Part shown: piece after piece, positions 1 through 6,731 of the stretch
Numbering within the stretch: the first letter of the stretch is position 1
Layout of the letters: each line of letters begins with the position of its first letter
Assembly: GCA_937903095.1 (NCBI GenBank)
Contig: CALCZN010000194.1
Coordinates: 1 to 7,682, forward strand
DNA length: 7,682 bases
Direction: 5' to 3'
Origin: Zeimonas sp937903095
GTDB lineage: Bacteria; Pseudomonadota; Gammaproteobacteria; Burkholderiales; Burkholderiaceae_E
Notes under the pieces: generated by a model
The model's input: the letters and a program-made list of their open reading frames with translations, nothing else
Database searches by the model: none
What the model was told of the DNA's origin: nothing
Translations under genes and position numbers: made by a program

Positions 1-1897
1 CGGTGGGGATCCACGCGGGATGAATCGACTTCCCGAGCGGGTGCAGCTGATACGGCGCCGTGCCTTCCGGGAAGCCCTTCTTGCGCAGTTGCGCGCGCAG
101 CACCTCGGTGGCCGCCTGGTCGATCCGGTAATCGCAGGCTTCCGCGTCGATTTCGTGGATCACGACGCCGTAGAACTCCCGGGCTGCCGCTGCCGTCAAC
201 CACTCGTCCTTGACATCCTCGAGCACGAGTTCGGGCTCCCGGTCGAGCGGATTGCCGAAGCCGCCGCCGCCACTGGACGAGTAGTAGACCTTGTCGCCCT
301 TCTTCAGTTCGACGCCCGTCGCGTACATGCCGGCGTTGATCTCGCGCTCGGTTCCCTTGTTGACGATCAGCATGCTGCCGCCGCCATTCAGGCCGCCGGC
401 CAATCCGAAGGGGCCGTACTTCTCGCGGTCGCCATGGATCGTCAGCGTGACGTCGGTCTGCACCTCCAGCTCGCGAACGAGCGCGAATCCGCCGCGCCTC
501 ATGCCGTGGCCGCAGGAATCCACCCGCGCCTCGTACCCCGTGTACACCACCGGAAACCACCGCTCCTCGAGCTCCTGCGGAATCGTTCGCGCGTTGCAGA
601 ATCGCATGAAGATCAGCGACTTGCCGTCCTTGAAGGTTCGCGCGTTCTCGCCGCCGACGGCGTAGGTGTACTGGACGAAGTCCTTCCTGGTGCGCGGATT
701 GAACCCGCCCATGCACAGGTTCGTCAAGCTGACCGCCGCCGGATACACACGCCACGGCTGCACCTTCGACATCGGGCCGGCCAGACACGCGATCGTGATC
801 GCCTCGACCTTGTCGAAGGCGCCCGAGCAGTAGCCGGTGGTCGGCGCCGGGAACTCGACGTCGACGCAGGTGCCGCTCTTCGAGACGATCTCGAGGTTGC
901 GCACGATCCCGTGGTTGAGCGGGAACAGCGACGGGAAGCAGATCATGAACCCGAGGTAGGTTCCGCCGATCAGCGTCGCCCGGCTGCATCCCCAGGAGGC
1001 GCGCGGCTGCTTGTCCGAATCAGTCCAGTCGAAGCTGAGCTTCGTGCCCTTCTTCGTCATCCGGCAATGCACGCGGATCGGCGGCTTGCCGGGCGACATC
1101 ACGTCCTGGTCGCCGAAGTCCTCGAACTCCCAGCTGCCGTCGGGCAGCGTCGCCAGCTCGGCGAGCATCAGGCGTTCGGTGTAGTTGAACTGCTCCTCGT
1201 AGGCCTGGAAAAGAGTCTCGACGCCGTAGCGCTCGCACAGTTCGACGATGCGCCGCTCGATCAGGCTCGACGCCTCGAACTGCGCCTGCAGGTCGGCACG
1301 GCGCTCGACCGAACCGCGGATGTTGATCGCGATCAGACCGAAAAGCTCCTCGTCGAGCCTGTTCTCCTTGAACAGCCGGATCGGCGGAATGCGGATGCCT
1401 TCGGCGTAGCAGCTCGTCGCCTCCGGATTGAAGGTTCCCGGGAGCGGCCCGCCCATGTCCGCCCAGTGGATGACCGTGCACGCGAAGCCGACGATCTGCC
1501 CGTGGAAGAAGATCGGGCGGATCATCCGCGTGTCGTTGACGTGCGAACCCGTGCGATACGGGTCGCTGAACAGGTAGGTGTCTCCGGGCTTCATGCTCTC
1601 CTTGGGGATGTCCTTGAAGAGCTCCGCTACCGACGGCTCGAACGACGCGTAGTGCGCCGCCGCATCGGTGTGTCCGTGCGCGACCAGCCGGGCATCGGGC
1701 GTGAGGATCGCGTTCGAGCGGTCGCGCCCCATGCCGATCACGGGGTGGTATGCGATGCGCTCGATGGTCGTCGACGCCTCGTAGCACGCGGCCACGAAGG
1801 CGTTGCGCATGACTTCGAACGTGATGAGATCCATCCCGATCGCCGCGTCGTGAACCTGCTCCTTGACGCCGGCGGTGGCACTCGTTTTCTGCGACAT
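1..1897 (-). CDS. hyuB: Hydantoinase B/oxoprolinase-family protein (HyuB), 3' end outside window
   Basis: The minus-strand frame is open from ATG at 1897 to base 1 (632 codons) with no stop, so the C-terminus is missing. The protein matches the HyuB family: SDPYRTGSHVND (residues 111-122) corresponds to the usual NDPY-GGTH-PD motif, HWADMGGPLPGTF (144-156) to HHAD-GG--PG, AEGIRIPP (165-172) to the EG-R-PP segment, GLAGGLNGGG (498-507) to the Gly-rich segment, and SSGGGGFGNPLDREPELV (541-558) to the C-terminal GGGG-G-P-R-P block. In this family HyuB works with an ATP-binding HyuA, as in N-methylhydantoinase, 5-oxoprolinase, and acetone or acetophenone carboxylases; His144 and Asp147 are candidate metal ligands (inference). 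No signal peptide or membrane segment is seen, so it is probably cytosolic. The start is supported by a GAGGAG site that overlaps the hyuA stop. About 80 residues already follow the GGGG block, a longish tail. The N-terminal DRSNAIL (59-65) replaces the usual D-SCALFD-like motif. The reaction is unknown. Confidence 0.93.
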   Translation of the reverse strand, partial: MSQKTSATAGVKEQVHDAAIGMDLITFEVMRNAFVAACYEASTTIERIAYHPVIGMGRDRSNAILTPDARLVAHGHTDAAAHYASFEPSVAELFKDIPKESMKPGDTYLFSDPYRTGSHVNDTRMIRPIFFHGQIVGFACTVIHWADMGGPLPGTFNPEATSCYAEGIRIPPIRLFKENRLDEELFGLIAINIRGSVERRADLQAQFEASSLIERRIVELCERYGVETLFQAYEEQFNYTERLMLAELATLPDGSWEFEDFGDQDVMSPGKPPIRVHCRMTKKGTKLSFDWTDSDKQPRASWGCSRATLIGGTYLGFMICFPSLFPLNHGIVRNLEIVSKSGTCVDVEFPAPTTGYCSGAFDKVEAITIACLAGPMSKVQPWRVYPAAVSLTNLCMGGFNPRTRKDFVQYTYAVGGENARTFKDGKSLIFMRFCNARTIPQELEERWFPVVYTGYEARVDSCGHGMRRGGFALVRELEVQTDVTLTIHGDREKYGPFGLAGGLNGGGSMLIVNKGTEREINAGMYATGVELKKGDKVYYSSSGGGGFGNPLDREPELVLEDVKDEWLTAAAAREFYGVVIHEIDAEACDYRIDQAATEVLRAQLRKKGFPEGTAPYQLHPLGKSIHPAWIPT

Positions 1898-1906
1898 GAT
1901 TCCGAT

Positions 1907-1912
1907 CTCCTC
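1907..1912 (-). promoter_or_regulatory. Ribosome binding site of hyuB, overlapping the hyuA stop
   Basis: On the minus strand GAGGAG lies 9 bases before the hyuB ATG (1895-1897) and shares bases with the TGA of hyuA (1911-1913). This fixes the hyuB start and suggests translational coupling, which would help keep the two subunits in balance. Confidence 0.75.
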
Positions 1913-3968
1913 AGCGCTCGACCTGGATGATGAGGTTGCCATAATTGTCCACGCGGCAATGCGTGCGTGGAGGCATCACGACGGTCGTGTCGTGCTGCTC
2001 GAGGATCGCCGGGCCGTCGAAGGTGGCACCGGGCGGTAGCAGGTGCCGCCTGTAGATGTCGGTGGGCACGAAGCCTACATCCTTGAACCAGACGTTGCGC
2101 CTGGGCATGCGCGCATCCTCGATCGTCGTCTTGCTCTCGATCGGTTGCAGGTCCGGCTTCACGATGCGTCCGCGGACCACGACACGCAGGTTCTCGACCT
2201 CCACCGGTGCGTAGCCCGGCGGCAGCGTATAGCCGTAGGCGTCCTTCATCGCCGCCATGAACGAGACGGTTATGGCGCCGAGATCGGCGATGCGCCCGGG
2301 CTCGACCCCTACCGTGAAGAAGCGGCTCTGGCTGAAGTACTTCACGTCGACCAGGCGCTCGACGACGATGTCCGCCGCGGGAATTCCCTCGCTCTTGAGG
2401 ATCGCGACGGCGCGGTCGACCAGCGCATCGAACTCCCTGTTGAGCCAGTCGAAGTCGATCTCCTCTTCCACGCGATGAATGGGCGCCGTGAACTCCTGCT
2501 TCATGTCGACGCGGATCGCGCCATACGCCGAGGCGTAACCCGGCAGCGGCGGCACGACGACGGTCTCCGCCCCTAGCTCGCGGGCGAGGTCGCAGGCGTA
2601 GAGCGAACCGCCGCCGCCGTACGGCACGATCGCGAAGTCGCGCGGATCCCAGCCGCGGGCCACCGTCTGGATGCGCATCGCCATCATCAGGTTGGCCATC
2701 GCGACCATGTACATGTTCGCGGCCGATTCCTCGGCGGTCCAGCCGTAATGCGAGCCGATCTTCTCGCTGAGCGCCTTGCGCGACAGGCTGGCGTCGACCG
2801 TCAGCTCGCCGCCCAGGTAGAAGTCGGGGTCGATGCGGCCGAGAACGATCTGGCAGTCGGTGTTGGTGGGCTCTTCCCCGCCTTTCCCGTAGCACGCCGG
2901 CCCGGGGTAGGCGCCCATGCTCTGCGGTCCGACGTTGAGGATCTTGCCCTTGTCGACCCAGCCGATCGAGCCGCCGCCGGAGCCGATGTACACCGTGTCG
3001 ACCGAGGGCAGGCAGCACGGGACGTTCCAGAGGATCTTCCACTCGTGCGTGATCGCCGGCGAACCGCGGTAGATCATCGAAACGTTGTTGGTGGTGCCGC
3101 CGGTCTCGAACGCGATCACGTTCTCGAAGCCCGCGAGCGAACCGATGTAGCCGGCCATGCCGACCGCGCCCGACACCGGAGACGAGTGGAACGTCTTGGC
3201 GGGCATCTTCGCCGCCTCGTCCATGCCGATCACGCCGCCGCCCGAGGTCGTGACGAGGATCGGGCCGTCGAAATTCCAGTCCTGCTTCAGGCGCCTGGAC
3301 AGGCCGCTCAGGTAGTTCTTCAGGATCGGGGCGATGTACGCGTTGAGCACCGTCGTGCAGGTGCGCTCGAACTCGAGCATCTGCGGCAGCACCTCGTGCG
3401 ACAGCGTGATGTCGACCTCGGGCAGCTCGCGCTGCAGGATCTCGCGCGTGCGGATCTCGTGCTCCGGATTCATGAACGAGTCCATGTATACGACGGCGAT
3501 CGACTCGACGCCGCGCTTGCGGCACTTGCGCGCCGCGGTAACGACGTCTTCCTCGTTCAACGGCACGAGCACTTCACCGTACGGGCTGACACGCTCGCGC
3601 ACGGTGAGCACGTCCCGCCGGGGGATGATCAGCTCCGGCGGATCCCAGTCGAGCTCGAAGGCGGAGATCCGCTCGGCGCGCCCGCCGCCGAGGACGTCCC
3701 GAAAGCCGGTCGTCGTGATCAGTGCCGTCTTGACGCCCTTGCGCTCGAGGATCGCATTGGTCGAGACCGTCGCGCCGTGGCGGAACGAGGCAACCTCTTC
3801 GCCCCGGATTCCGGCCCTCTTGAGCCCGTTGATGACGCCGTCGAAGAACGTCGGCGGGGTGGAGGACACCTTGCCGGTGCGCTGCTCGCCGGTTTCCAGG
3901 TTGACACCGATGACGTCGGTGAACGTGCCGCCGATGTCGGTGCCGACTACCCACTTGCCCTTGCCCAT
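1911..3968 (-). CDS. hyuA: Hydantoinase A/oxoprolinase-family ATP-binding subunit (HyuA)
   Basis: This complete 685-residue protein has the usual length of the family. It is an ASKHA-fold subunit that binds and probably hydrolyses ATP to activate the substrate in a HyuAB complex. Visible motifs are the first phosphate loop GTDIGGTFTD (9-18), ERTCTTVLNAYIAP (201-214), SSPVSGAVG (262-270), the second phosphate loop ETGGTTNNVS (288-297), the adenosine loop GSGGGSI (329-335), GAYPGPACYGKGG (352-364), YGGGGSLYA (450-458) and the tail DNYGNLII (674-681). The N-terminal Hydant_A_N-like domain covers about 6-185, the central hydantoinase A domain about 200-490, and a C-terminal domain follows. Family members usually read D-GGTSTDV in the second loop; here the first Asp is Glu288 and the later Thr-Asp is Asn-Asn. 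The usual GGAGPLH is GGGGSLY. The start at 3968 follows a very strong ribosome site. hyuB follows after 13 bp. Known relatives act on hydantoins, 5-oxoproline, acetone or acetophenone; none can be chosen here. Confidence 0.95.
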   Translation of the reverse strand: MGKGKWVVGTDIGGTFTDVIGVNLETGEQRTGKVSSTPPTFFDGVINGLKRAGIRGEEVASFRHGATVSTNAILERKGVKTALITTTGFRDVLGGGRAERISAFELDWDPPELIIPRRDVLTVRERVSPYGEVLVPLNEEDVVTAARKCRKRGVESIAVVYMDSFMNPEHEIRTREILQRELPEVDITLSHEVLPQMLEFERTCTTVLNAYIAPILKNYLSGLSRRLKQDWNFDGPILVTTSGGGVIGMDEAAKMPAKTFHSSPVSGAVGMAGYIGSLAGFENVIAFETGGTTNNVSMIYRGSPAITHEWKILWNVPCCLPSVDTVYIGSGGGSIGWVDKGKILNVGPQSMGAYPGPACYGKGGEEPTNTDCQIVLGRIDPDFYLGGELTVDASLSRKALSEKIGSHYGWTAEESAANMYMVAMANLMMAMRIQTVARGWDPRDFAIVPYGGGGSLYACDLARELGAETVVVPPLPGYASAYGAIRVDMKQEFTAPIHRVEEEIDFDWLNREFDALVDRAVAILKSEGIPAADIVVERLVDVKYFSQSRFFTVGVEPGRIADLGAITVSFMAAMKDAYGYTLPPGYAPVEVENLRVVVRGRIVKPDLQPIESKTTIEDARMPRRNVWFKDVGFVPTDIYRRHLLPPGATFDGPAILEQHDTTVVMPPRTHCRVDNYGNLIIQVER

Positions 3969-3969
3969 T

Positions 3970-3978
3970 TCACCTCCT
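3970..3978 (-). promoter_or_regulatory. Strong ribosome binding site of hyuA
   Basis: AGGAGGTGA on the minus strand is a nine-base match to the 16S rRNA anti-Shine-Dalgarno sequence. Its AGGAGG core lies 4 bases from the ATG at 3966-3968. This is the strongest ribosome site in the window and confirms the hyuA start. Confidence 0.8.
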
Positions 3979-3981
3979 GAC

Positions 3982-3993
3982 GGGGAAGTCCCC
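3982..3993. promoter_or_regulatory. 12-bp dyad GGGGA-N2-TCCCC in the hyuA leader, possible operator
   Basis: GGGGAAGTCCCC (plus strand) is a perfect inverted repeat with 5-bp arms and a 2-bp centre. It sits just after the predicted start of transcription and just before the hyuA ribosome site. The loop is too short for a good RNA hairpin and no T-run follows, so a DNA operator is more likely than a terminator. It is short enough to be chance in GC-rich DNA. Confidence 0.3.
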
Positions 3994-4003
3994 TCGTATT
4001 TAG

Positions 4004-4032
4004 AGAATAGCGTTCGTTTTTTACGGCGTCAA
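4004..4032 (-). promoter_or_regulatory. Candidate sigma-70 promoter for hyuAB
   Basis: Reading the minus strand, TTGACG (4027-4032; 5 of 6 matches to TTGACA) is followed after exactly 17 bp by TATTCT (4004-4009; 4 of 6 matches to TATAAT). The spacer contains a six-A run. Transcription would start near 3997, giving a leader of about 28 bases before hyuA. The region is noticeably AT-richer than its surroundings and lies in the only sizeable intergenic gap. This is a motif match only; hyuAB could also be read through from the upstream transporter genes. Confidence 0.5.
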
Positions 4033-4039
4033 TCGCCTC

Positions 4040-4057
4040 TTCCTGCCGTTCCTGCCG
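4040..4057. repeat. Tandem 9-bp direct repeat upstream of the hyuA promoter
   Basis: TTCCTGCCG (plus strand) occurs twice back to back, at 4040-4048 and 4049-4057. The pair ends 8 bp upstream of the candidate -35 box, about 43 to 60 bp before the predicted transcription start, which is a position typical of activator sites. It lies entirely within the 93-bp gap. It may be an activator site or simple sequence chance. Confidence 0.35.
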
Positions 4058-4061
4058 GGCC

Positions 4062-4892
4062 TCAGGCGTGTTCGAGGCTGCGCTTGGGCAGGTAGTGCAG
4101 GACCGCCCGTTCGGCTGCTGCCACGGCCCAGTACGCGACGATGCCGATGACCGTGAGCAGGATGATCGTGACGAACACCATCGCCGTATTCGCCTGCCCC
4201 TCGCCGAACACGAGCAGGTAGCCCAGGCCGGTGTTGCCGCCCACCATCTCGCCGACGACGACGCCGATGACCGACAGCGTGGAGGCGATCCGCAGGCCGG
4301 AGAACAGCGGCGGCATCGAAGCCGGGAATTCGAGCTTCCAGAACAGCTGCAACCGGGTGGCGCTGAACGAGCGGACGAGGTTGATCATGTCGCGATCGAG
4401 CGTGTGCATCGCGCCCAGCACGTTGACCATCACCGGGAAGAAGACGATGAGCACGGCAACGAGGATCTTCGGATAGACCGTGTAGCCGAACCACATGACG
4501 AACAGCGGAGCGAACGCGACTTTCGGCGCGATCTGCATCGCGAGGATGTACGGCGACAGCAGCATCTCGGCGGTCGGCGACATCCCCAGACCATAGCCGA
4601 CGACCATTCCGAGAAGGCTTCCGAGAACGAAGCCGACGGCGACCTCGGTGAGCGTGATGCCGGTGTGCACGACGAGGTTCTCCACGTGCAGCATCCGCAC
4701 CGCCTCGACGGCGACGTCGGACAGCGGCGGAATCACGAACGCGGGAATGCCCGCCAGCCCCGGGAGCCACTGCCAGGCCGCCGCAAAGGCGGCCAGCAGC
4801 AGCAGGCTTCCCACCATGACCGGTGAGCGGACGTATCGCTTCTGTACAGGCGCCGCCGTGGCCGGGATCTTCGCTGCGTCCATAGCCTTCAC
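4062..4892 (-). CDS. ABC transporter permease, SsuC/TauC-like (BPD_transp_1 family)
   Basis: This 276-residue inner-membrane protein forms the channel of an importer with the ATPase and binding protein encoded just upstream. Hydrophobic segments lie near residues 27-46, 75-103, 110-135, 140-163, 204-230 and 237-260, matching the six-helix SsuC/TauC/ThiX type. The cytoplasmic ATPase-coupling (EAA-like) loop lies at about 172-203, with the family signature ending LEFPASMPPLFSGLRIA (187-203). The frame starts with GTG at 4892, 10 bp after the stop of the binding-protein gene. An ATG three codons later (4881-4883) is an alternative, and neither has a strong ribosome site, so translation is probably coupled to the upstream gene. 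Family members import sulfonates, taurine, thiamine precursors, riboflavin or aromatic acids; the substrate is not readable here. Downstream lies the 93-bp gap before hyuA. Confidence 0.93.
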   Translation of the reverse strand: MKAMDAAKIPATAAPVQKRYVRSPVMVGSLLLLAAFAAAWQWLPGLAGIPAFVIPPLSDVAVEAVRMLHVENLVVHTGITLTEVAVGFVLGSLLGMVVGYGLGMSPTAEMLLSPYILAMQIAPKVAFAPLFVMWFGYTVYPKILVAVLIVFFPVMVNVLGAMHTLDRDMINLVRSFSATRLQLFWKLEFPASMPPLFSGLRIASTLSVIGVVVGEMVGGNTGLGYLLVFGEGQANTAMVFVTIILLTVIGIVAYWAVAAAERAVLHYLPKRSLEHA

Positions 4893-4902
4893 CGCAGCCC
4901 GC

Positions 4903-5892
4903 TCAGCGCACGAATTCGTTCGTGTAGAGGTCGGCCAGCGGCAGCTTCGTCCGCACGACGCCCTCCTTCAGGTAGAAATCCTGCAGCCTGGCCAGTCGCG
5001 CTTCGTCCATCTCCCCGAGCACGGCCTGGCCCGGATATACCTTCTCCGCGTAGTACCGAAGGATCTTCTCGATCGACGCGTCCTTGCCCGCGTGCTGGGG
5101 AACAGCGGCGATATACGCCTTCGCCGCGGCCTTCGGGTCCTTCATGATCTCGGCCATTCCCTTGAGCGTCGCGCGGACGAATCCGCGGACGACCTTCGGT
5201 CGGTTCGCTATCGTTGCGTCGGAAGCGAGGATCGCCTGCGCCATGCCGGGGAAATATTCGTCCATCGAGAACCACTGCAACCCGACGCCCGCGTCCTCCA
5301 CCGCCGCACCCCACTCGGGGACCGCAGCCGCCGCCTGCGCGTCGCCGGTGATCAGCAGCTTGGGCACACCCGCCGAGCCCACCGCCTGGATGCTCACGTC
5401 GTCCTTCGTCAACCTGGCGGAGGCCAGCGCCCCGAGCAATGCGTAGAAGGTCGTGTCCTGGTAGGACATCACGGCAACCGTCTTCCCCTTGAGATCGGCG
5501 GGTCCCTTCAACCCGGAGTCGGCACGAACGACGAGCTGCGTCAGCGCCCGCCCGCCGAGGACCGCAACCGACTTCACCGGCACCCCGTTCGCCCGAACGA
5601 TGACGGGCGTATCACCGATTCCGCCGCCCAGGTCGGCATTGCCCGCGCCGACCTGCTTGGCGACGTCGGCGCCGCCCTTGCCGACGACGAATTCCACATC
5701 CAGGCCCTCGGCCACGTAGTAGCCGTTGGCCTTCGCCAGCATGAACGGCGCGAATGCCGGCAGGAACGACGGCGCGGGGAACAGGTAGACGAGCTTCTCG
5801 GCTGCGGAGGCGAAGCCCGGGAAGAGAAGTCCGGCTGCCAGCAGCAGGGCGACCGGCAGCCGCCCCAGGGAAACGCGCGATATGCGATTCAT
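4903..5892 (-). CDS. ABC transporter substrate-binding protein, NMT1/THI5/SsuA-like
   Basis: This 329-residue periplasmic protein captures the imported substrate and delivers it to the permease. A Sec signal peptide is clear: basic start MNRISR, hydrophobic core at about 12-24, and the FASA-AEK site (27-33) cleaved after residue 30. There is no lipobox Cys, so it should be soluble in the periplasm. The mature protein has the NMT1/THI5 pattern: ANGYYVAEGLDVEF (55-68), GNADLGGGIGDTPVI (84-98), LKGKTVAVMSYQDTTFYALL (134-153) and VVRGFVRATLKGM (234-246). The start at 5892 is chosen because GAGGAG lies 7 bases before it. An upstream in-frame ATG at 5910 overlaps the ATPase stop as ATGA but has no ribosome site; it would add MKRRSI. 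The gene sits between the ATPase and permease genes. Such proteins bind sulfonates, pyrimidines, flavins or aromatic compounds. The ligand is unknown. Confidence 0.93.
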   Translation of the reverse strand: MNRISRVSLGRLPVALLLAAGLLFPGFASAAEKLVYLFPAPSFLPAFAPFMLAKANGYYVAEGLDVEFVVGKGGADVAKQVGAGNADLGGGIGDTPVIVRANGVPVKSVAVLGGRALTQLVVRADSGLKGPADLKGKTVAVMSYQDTTFYALLGALASARLTKDDVSIQAVGSAGVPKLLITGDAQAAAAVPEWGAAVEDAGVGLQWFSMDEYFPGMAQAILASDATIANRPKVVRGFVRATLKGMAEIMKDPKAAAKAYIAAVPQHAGKDASIEKILRYYAEKVYPGQAVLGEMDEARLARLQDFYLKEGVVRTKLPLADLYTNEFVR

Positions 5893-5898
5893 GATGGA

Positions 5899-5905
5899 TC
5901 TCCTC
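5899..5905 (-). promoter_or_regulatory. Ribosome binding site that decides the binding-protein start
   Basis: GAGGAGA on the minus strand, 7 bases before ATG 5890-5892, favours this start over the ATG at 5908-5910, which has no such site. The ribosome site lies between the two ATGs, just after the end of the ATPase gene. Confidence 0.7.
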
Positions 5906-5906
5906 T

Positions 5907-6716
5907 TCATGCGGCAACGTCGATCGCGTCGCCTTCGTTGATGTGCAGCAAGGCCATCAGTTCTCCGACGTACTGACCCATCCGGGGATCCTGCCGTCGA
6001 GAGAAAGGGTTGGAACGGTCCGGGATGTCGATGACGATCTCCCGCACGATCGTGCCGGGCCGCTCGCTCATCACGAGGACGCGGTCGGACAGCGCGACGG
6101 CCTCCGCCAGGTCGTGCGTGATGAACAGGACGCTCTTGCGGTTTGCCGCGAAGGCGCGACCGAAATCGCGCTGCAGCACCATCTTCGTCTGTGCGTCCAC
6201 CGCCGAGAACGGCTCGTCGAGCAGGATGACGTCGGGATCGACCGCAAGAGTGCGCGCCAGTGCCGCGCGCTGGCGCATGCCCCCGGACAGCTGATGCGGA
6301 TAGTGGTGCAGGAAGCGGCCGAGATGGCAGCGCGCCAGCTGCTCCTGCGCCTTCGCCCGCCGGCTCGCGCCCGGCTCGCCGCGCATCTCGAGGCCGAGCT
6401 CGACGTTCTCGAGAATCGTCCGCCACGGCATCAGCAGGTCCTTCTGCAGCATGAACGCGACCTGCCGGTTCGGTCCGCTGACGCGCTTCCCGTCCACGTA
6501 GACCTCGCCGGCGCTCGGCCGATCGAGCCCGGCGGCCATCGTCAGCAGCGTGCTCTTGCCGCAGCCGCTGGGGCCGATCAGCGAAACCACCTCGCCGTCT
6601 TCGACCGTGAGGCTCACGTTCGAAGCGGCGACGAGCGGCTCCGCCCTGCCTCCGCCGCGGGAATCCCCGTTGAAGCACCGGGTGACGTTACGGAATTCCA
6701 GGCGCGGCGCAGGCAT
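5907..6716 (-). CDS. ABC transporter ATP-binding protein, SsuB/TauB-like
   Basis: This cytoplasmic ATPase powers the importer formed with the adjacent binding protein and permease. Counting from ATG 6716 (269 residues), all nucleotide-binding motifs are intact: Walker A GPSGCGKST (48-56), Q-loop Gln91, signature LSGGMRQR (143-150), Walker B VILLDEP (163-169) with catalytic Glu168, D-loop SAVD (171-174) and switch His201. QKDLLMPWRTILENV (91-105) and SGGMRQRAALARTLA are typical of the nitrate/sulfonate/taurine group. A GTG at 6725 is in frame but forms part of the GGAGGTG ribosome site, so ATG 6716, 8 bases beyond GGAGG, is the better start. The gene begins 15 bp after the UbiD-like stop. Its TGA overlaps an ATG as ATGA, though the downstream gene probably starts at 5892. 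A C-terminal extension of about 40 residues follows the core; its role is unknown. Confidence 0.95.
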   Translation of the reverse strand: MPAPRLEFRNVTRCFNGDSRGGGRAEPLVAASNVSLTVEDGEVVSLIGPSGCGKSTLLTMAAGLDRPSAGEVYVDGKRVSGPNRQVAFMLQKDLLMPWRTILENVELGLEMRGEPGASRRAKAQEQLARCHLGRFLHHYPHQLSGGMRQRAALARTLAVDPDVILLDEPFSAVDAQTKMVLQRDFGRAFAANRKSVLFITHDLAEAVALSDRVLVMSERPGTIVREIVIDIPDRSNPFSRRQDPRMGQYVGELMALLHINEGDAIDVAA

Positions 6717-6724
6717 GACAGGCA

Positions 6725-6729
6725 CCTCC
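6725..6729 (-). promoter_or_regulatory. Ribosome binding site that decides the ABC ATPase start
   Basis: GGAGG on the minus strand lies 8 bases before ATG 6714-6716, ideal spacing. The in-frame GTG at 6723-6725 overlaps this site and so cannot be served by it. The UbiD-like stop (6732-6734) is immediately upstream, so translation of the two genes may be coupled. Confidence 0.7.
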
Positions 6730-6731
6730 GA

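Noticed and set aside
20..1930. 636-codon open frame on the plus strand
   Set aside because: It lies antisense to hyuB and is rich in Arg, Ala, Asp and His, the usual result of reading GC-rich codons backwards. It has no recognisable domain.
1738..3525. 595-codon open frame on the minus strand, overlapping hyuA
   Set aside because: It is an offset frame of hyuA and the start of hyuB. Its Arg/Ala-rich product lacks any family motif.
1..3968. Naming hyuAB as acetone or acetophenone carboxylase
   Set aside because: HyuA and HyuB motifs alone do not separate carboxylases from hydantoinases, and no small third subunit is visible.
2748..3980. 410-codon open frame on the plus strand
   Set aside because: It is antisense to hyuA with the same shadow composition and no domain; hyuA is well supported by motifs along its length.
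3982..3993. GC dyad read as a rho-independent terminator
   Set aside because: The arms are 5 bp with a 2-base centre and no T-run follows in the direction of transcription.
4648..5976. 442-codon open frame on the plus strand
   Set aside because: It runs antisense across parts of the permease and binding-protein genes and ignores their boundary. No motif supports it.
5893..6678. Long upstream extension of the binding-protein frame (open to 6678)
   Set aside because: The extension runs through the ABC ATPase in another frame. The signal peptide and ribosome site place the real start at 5892.
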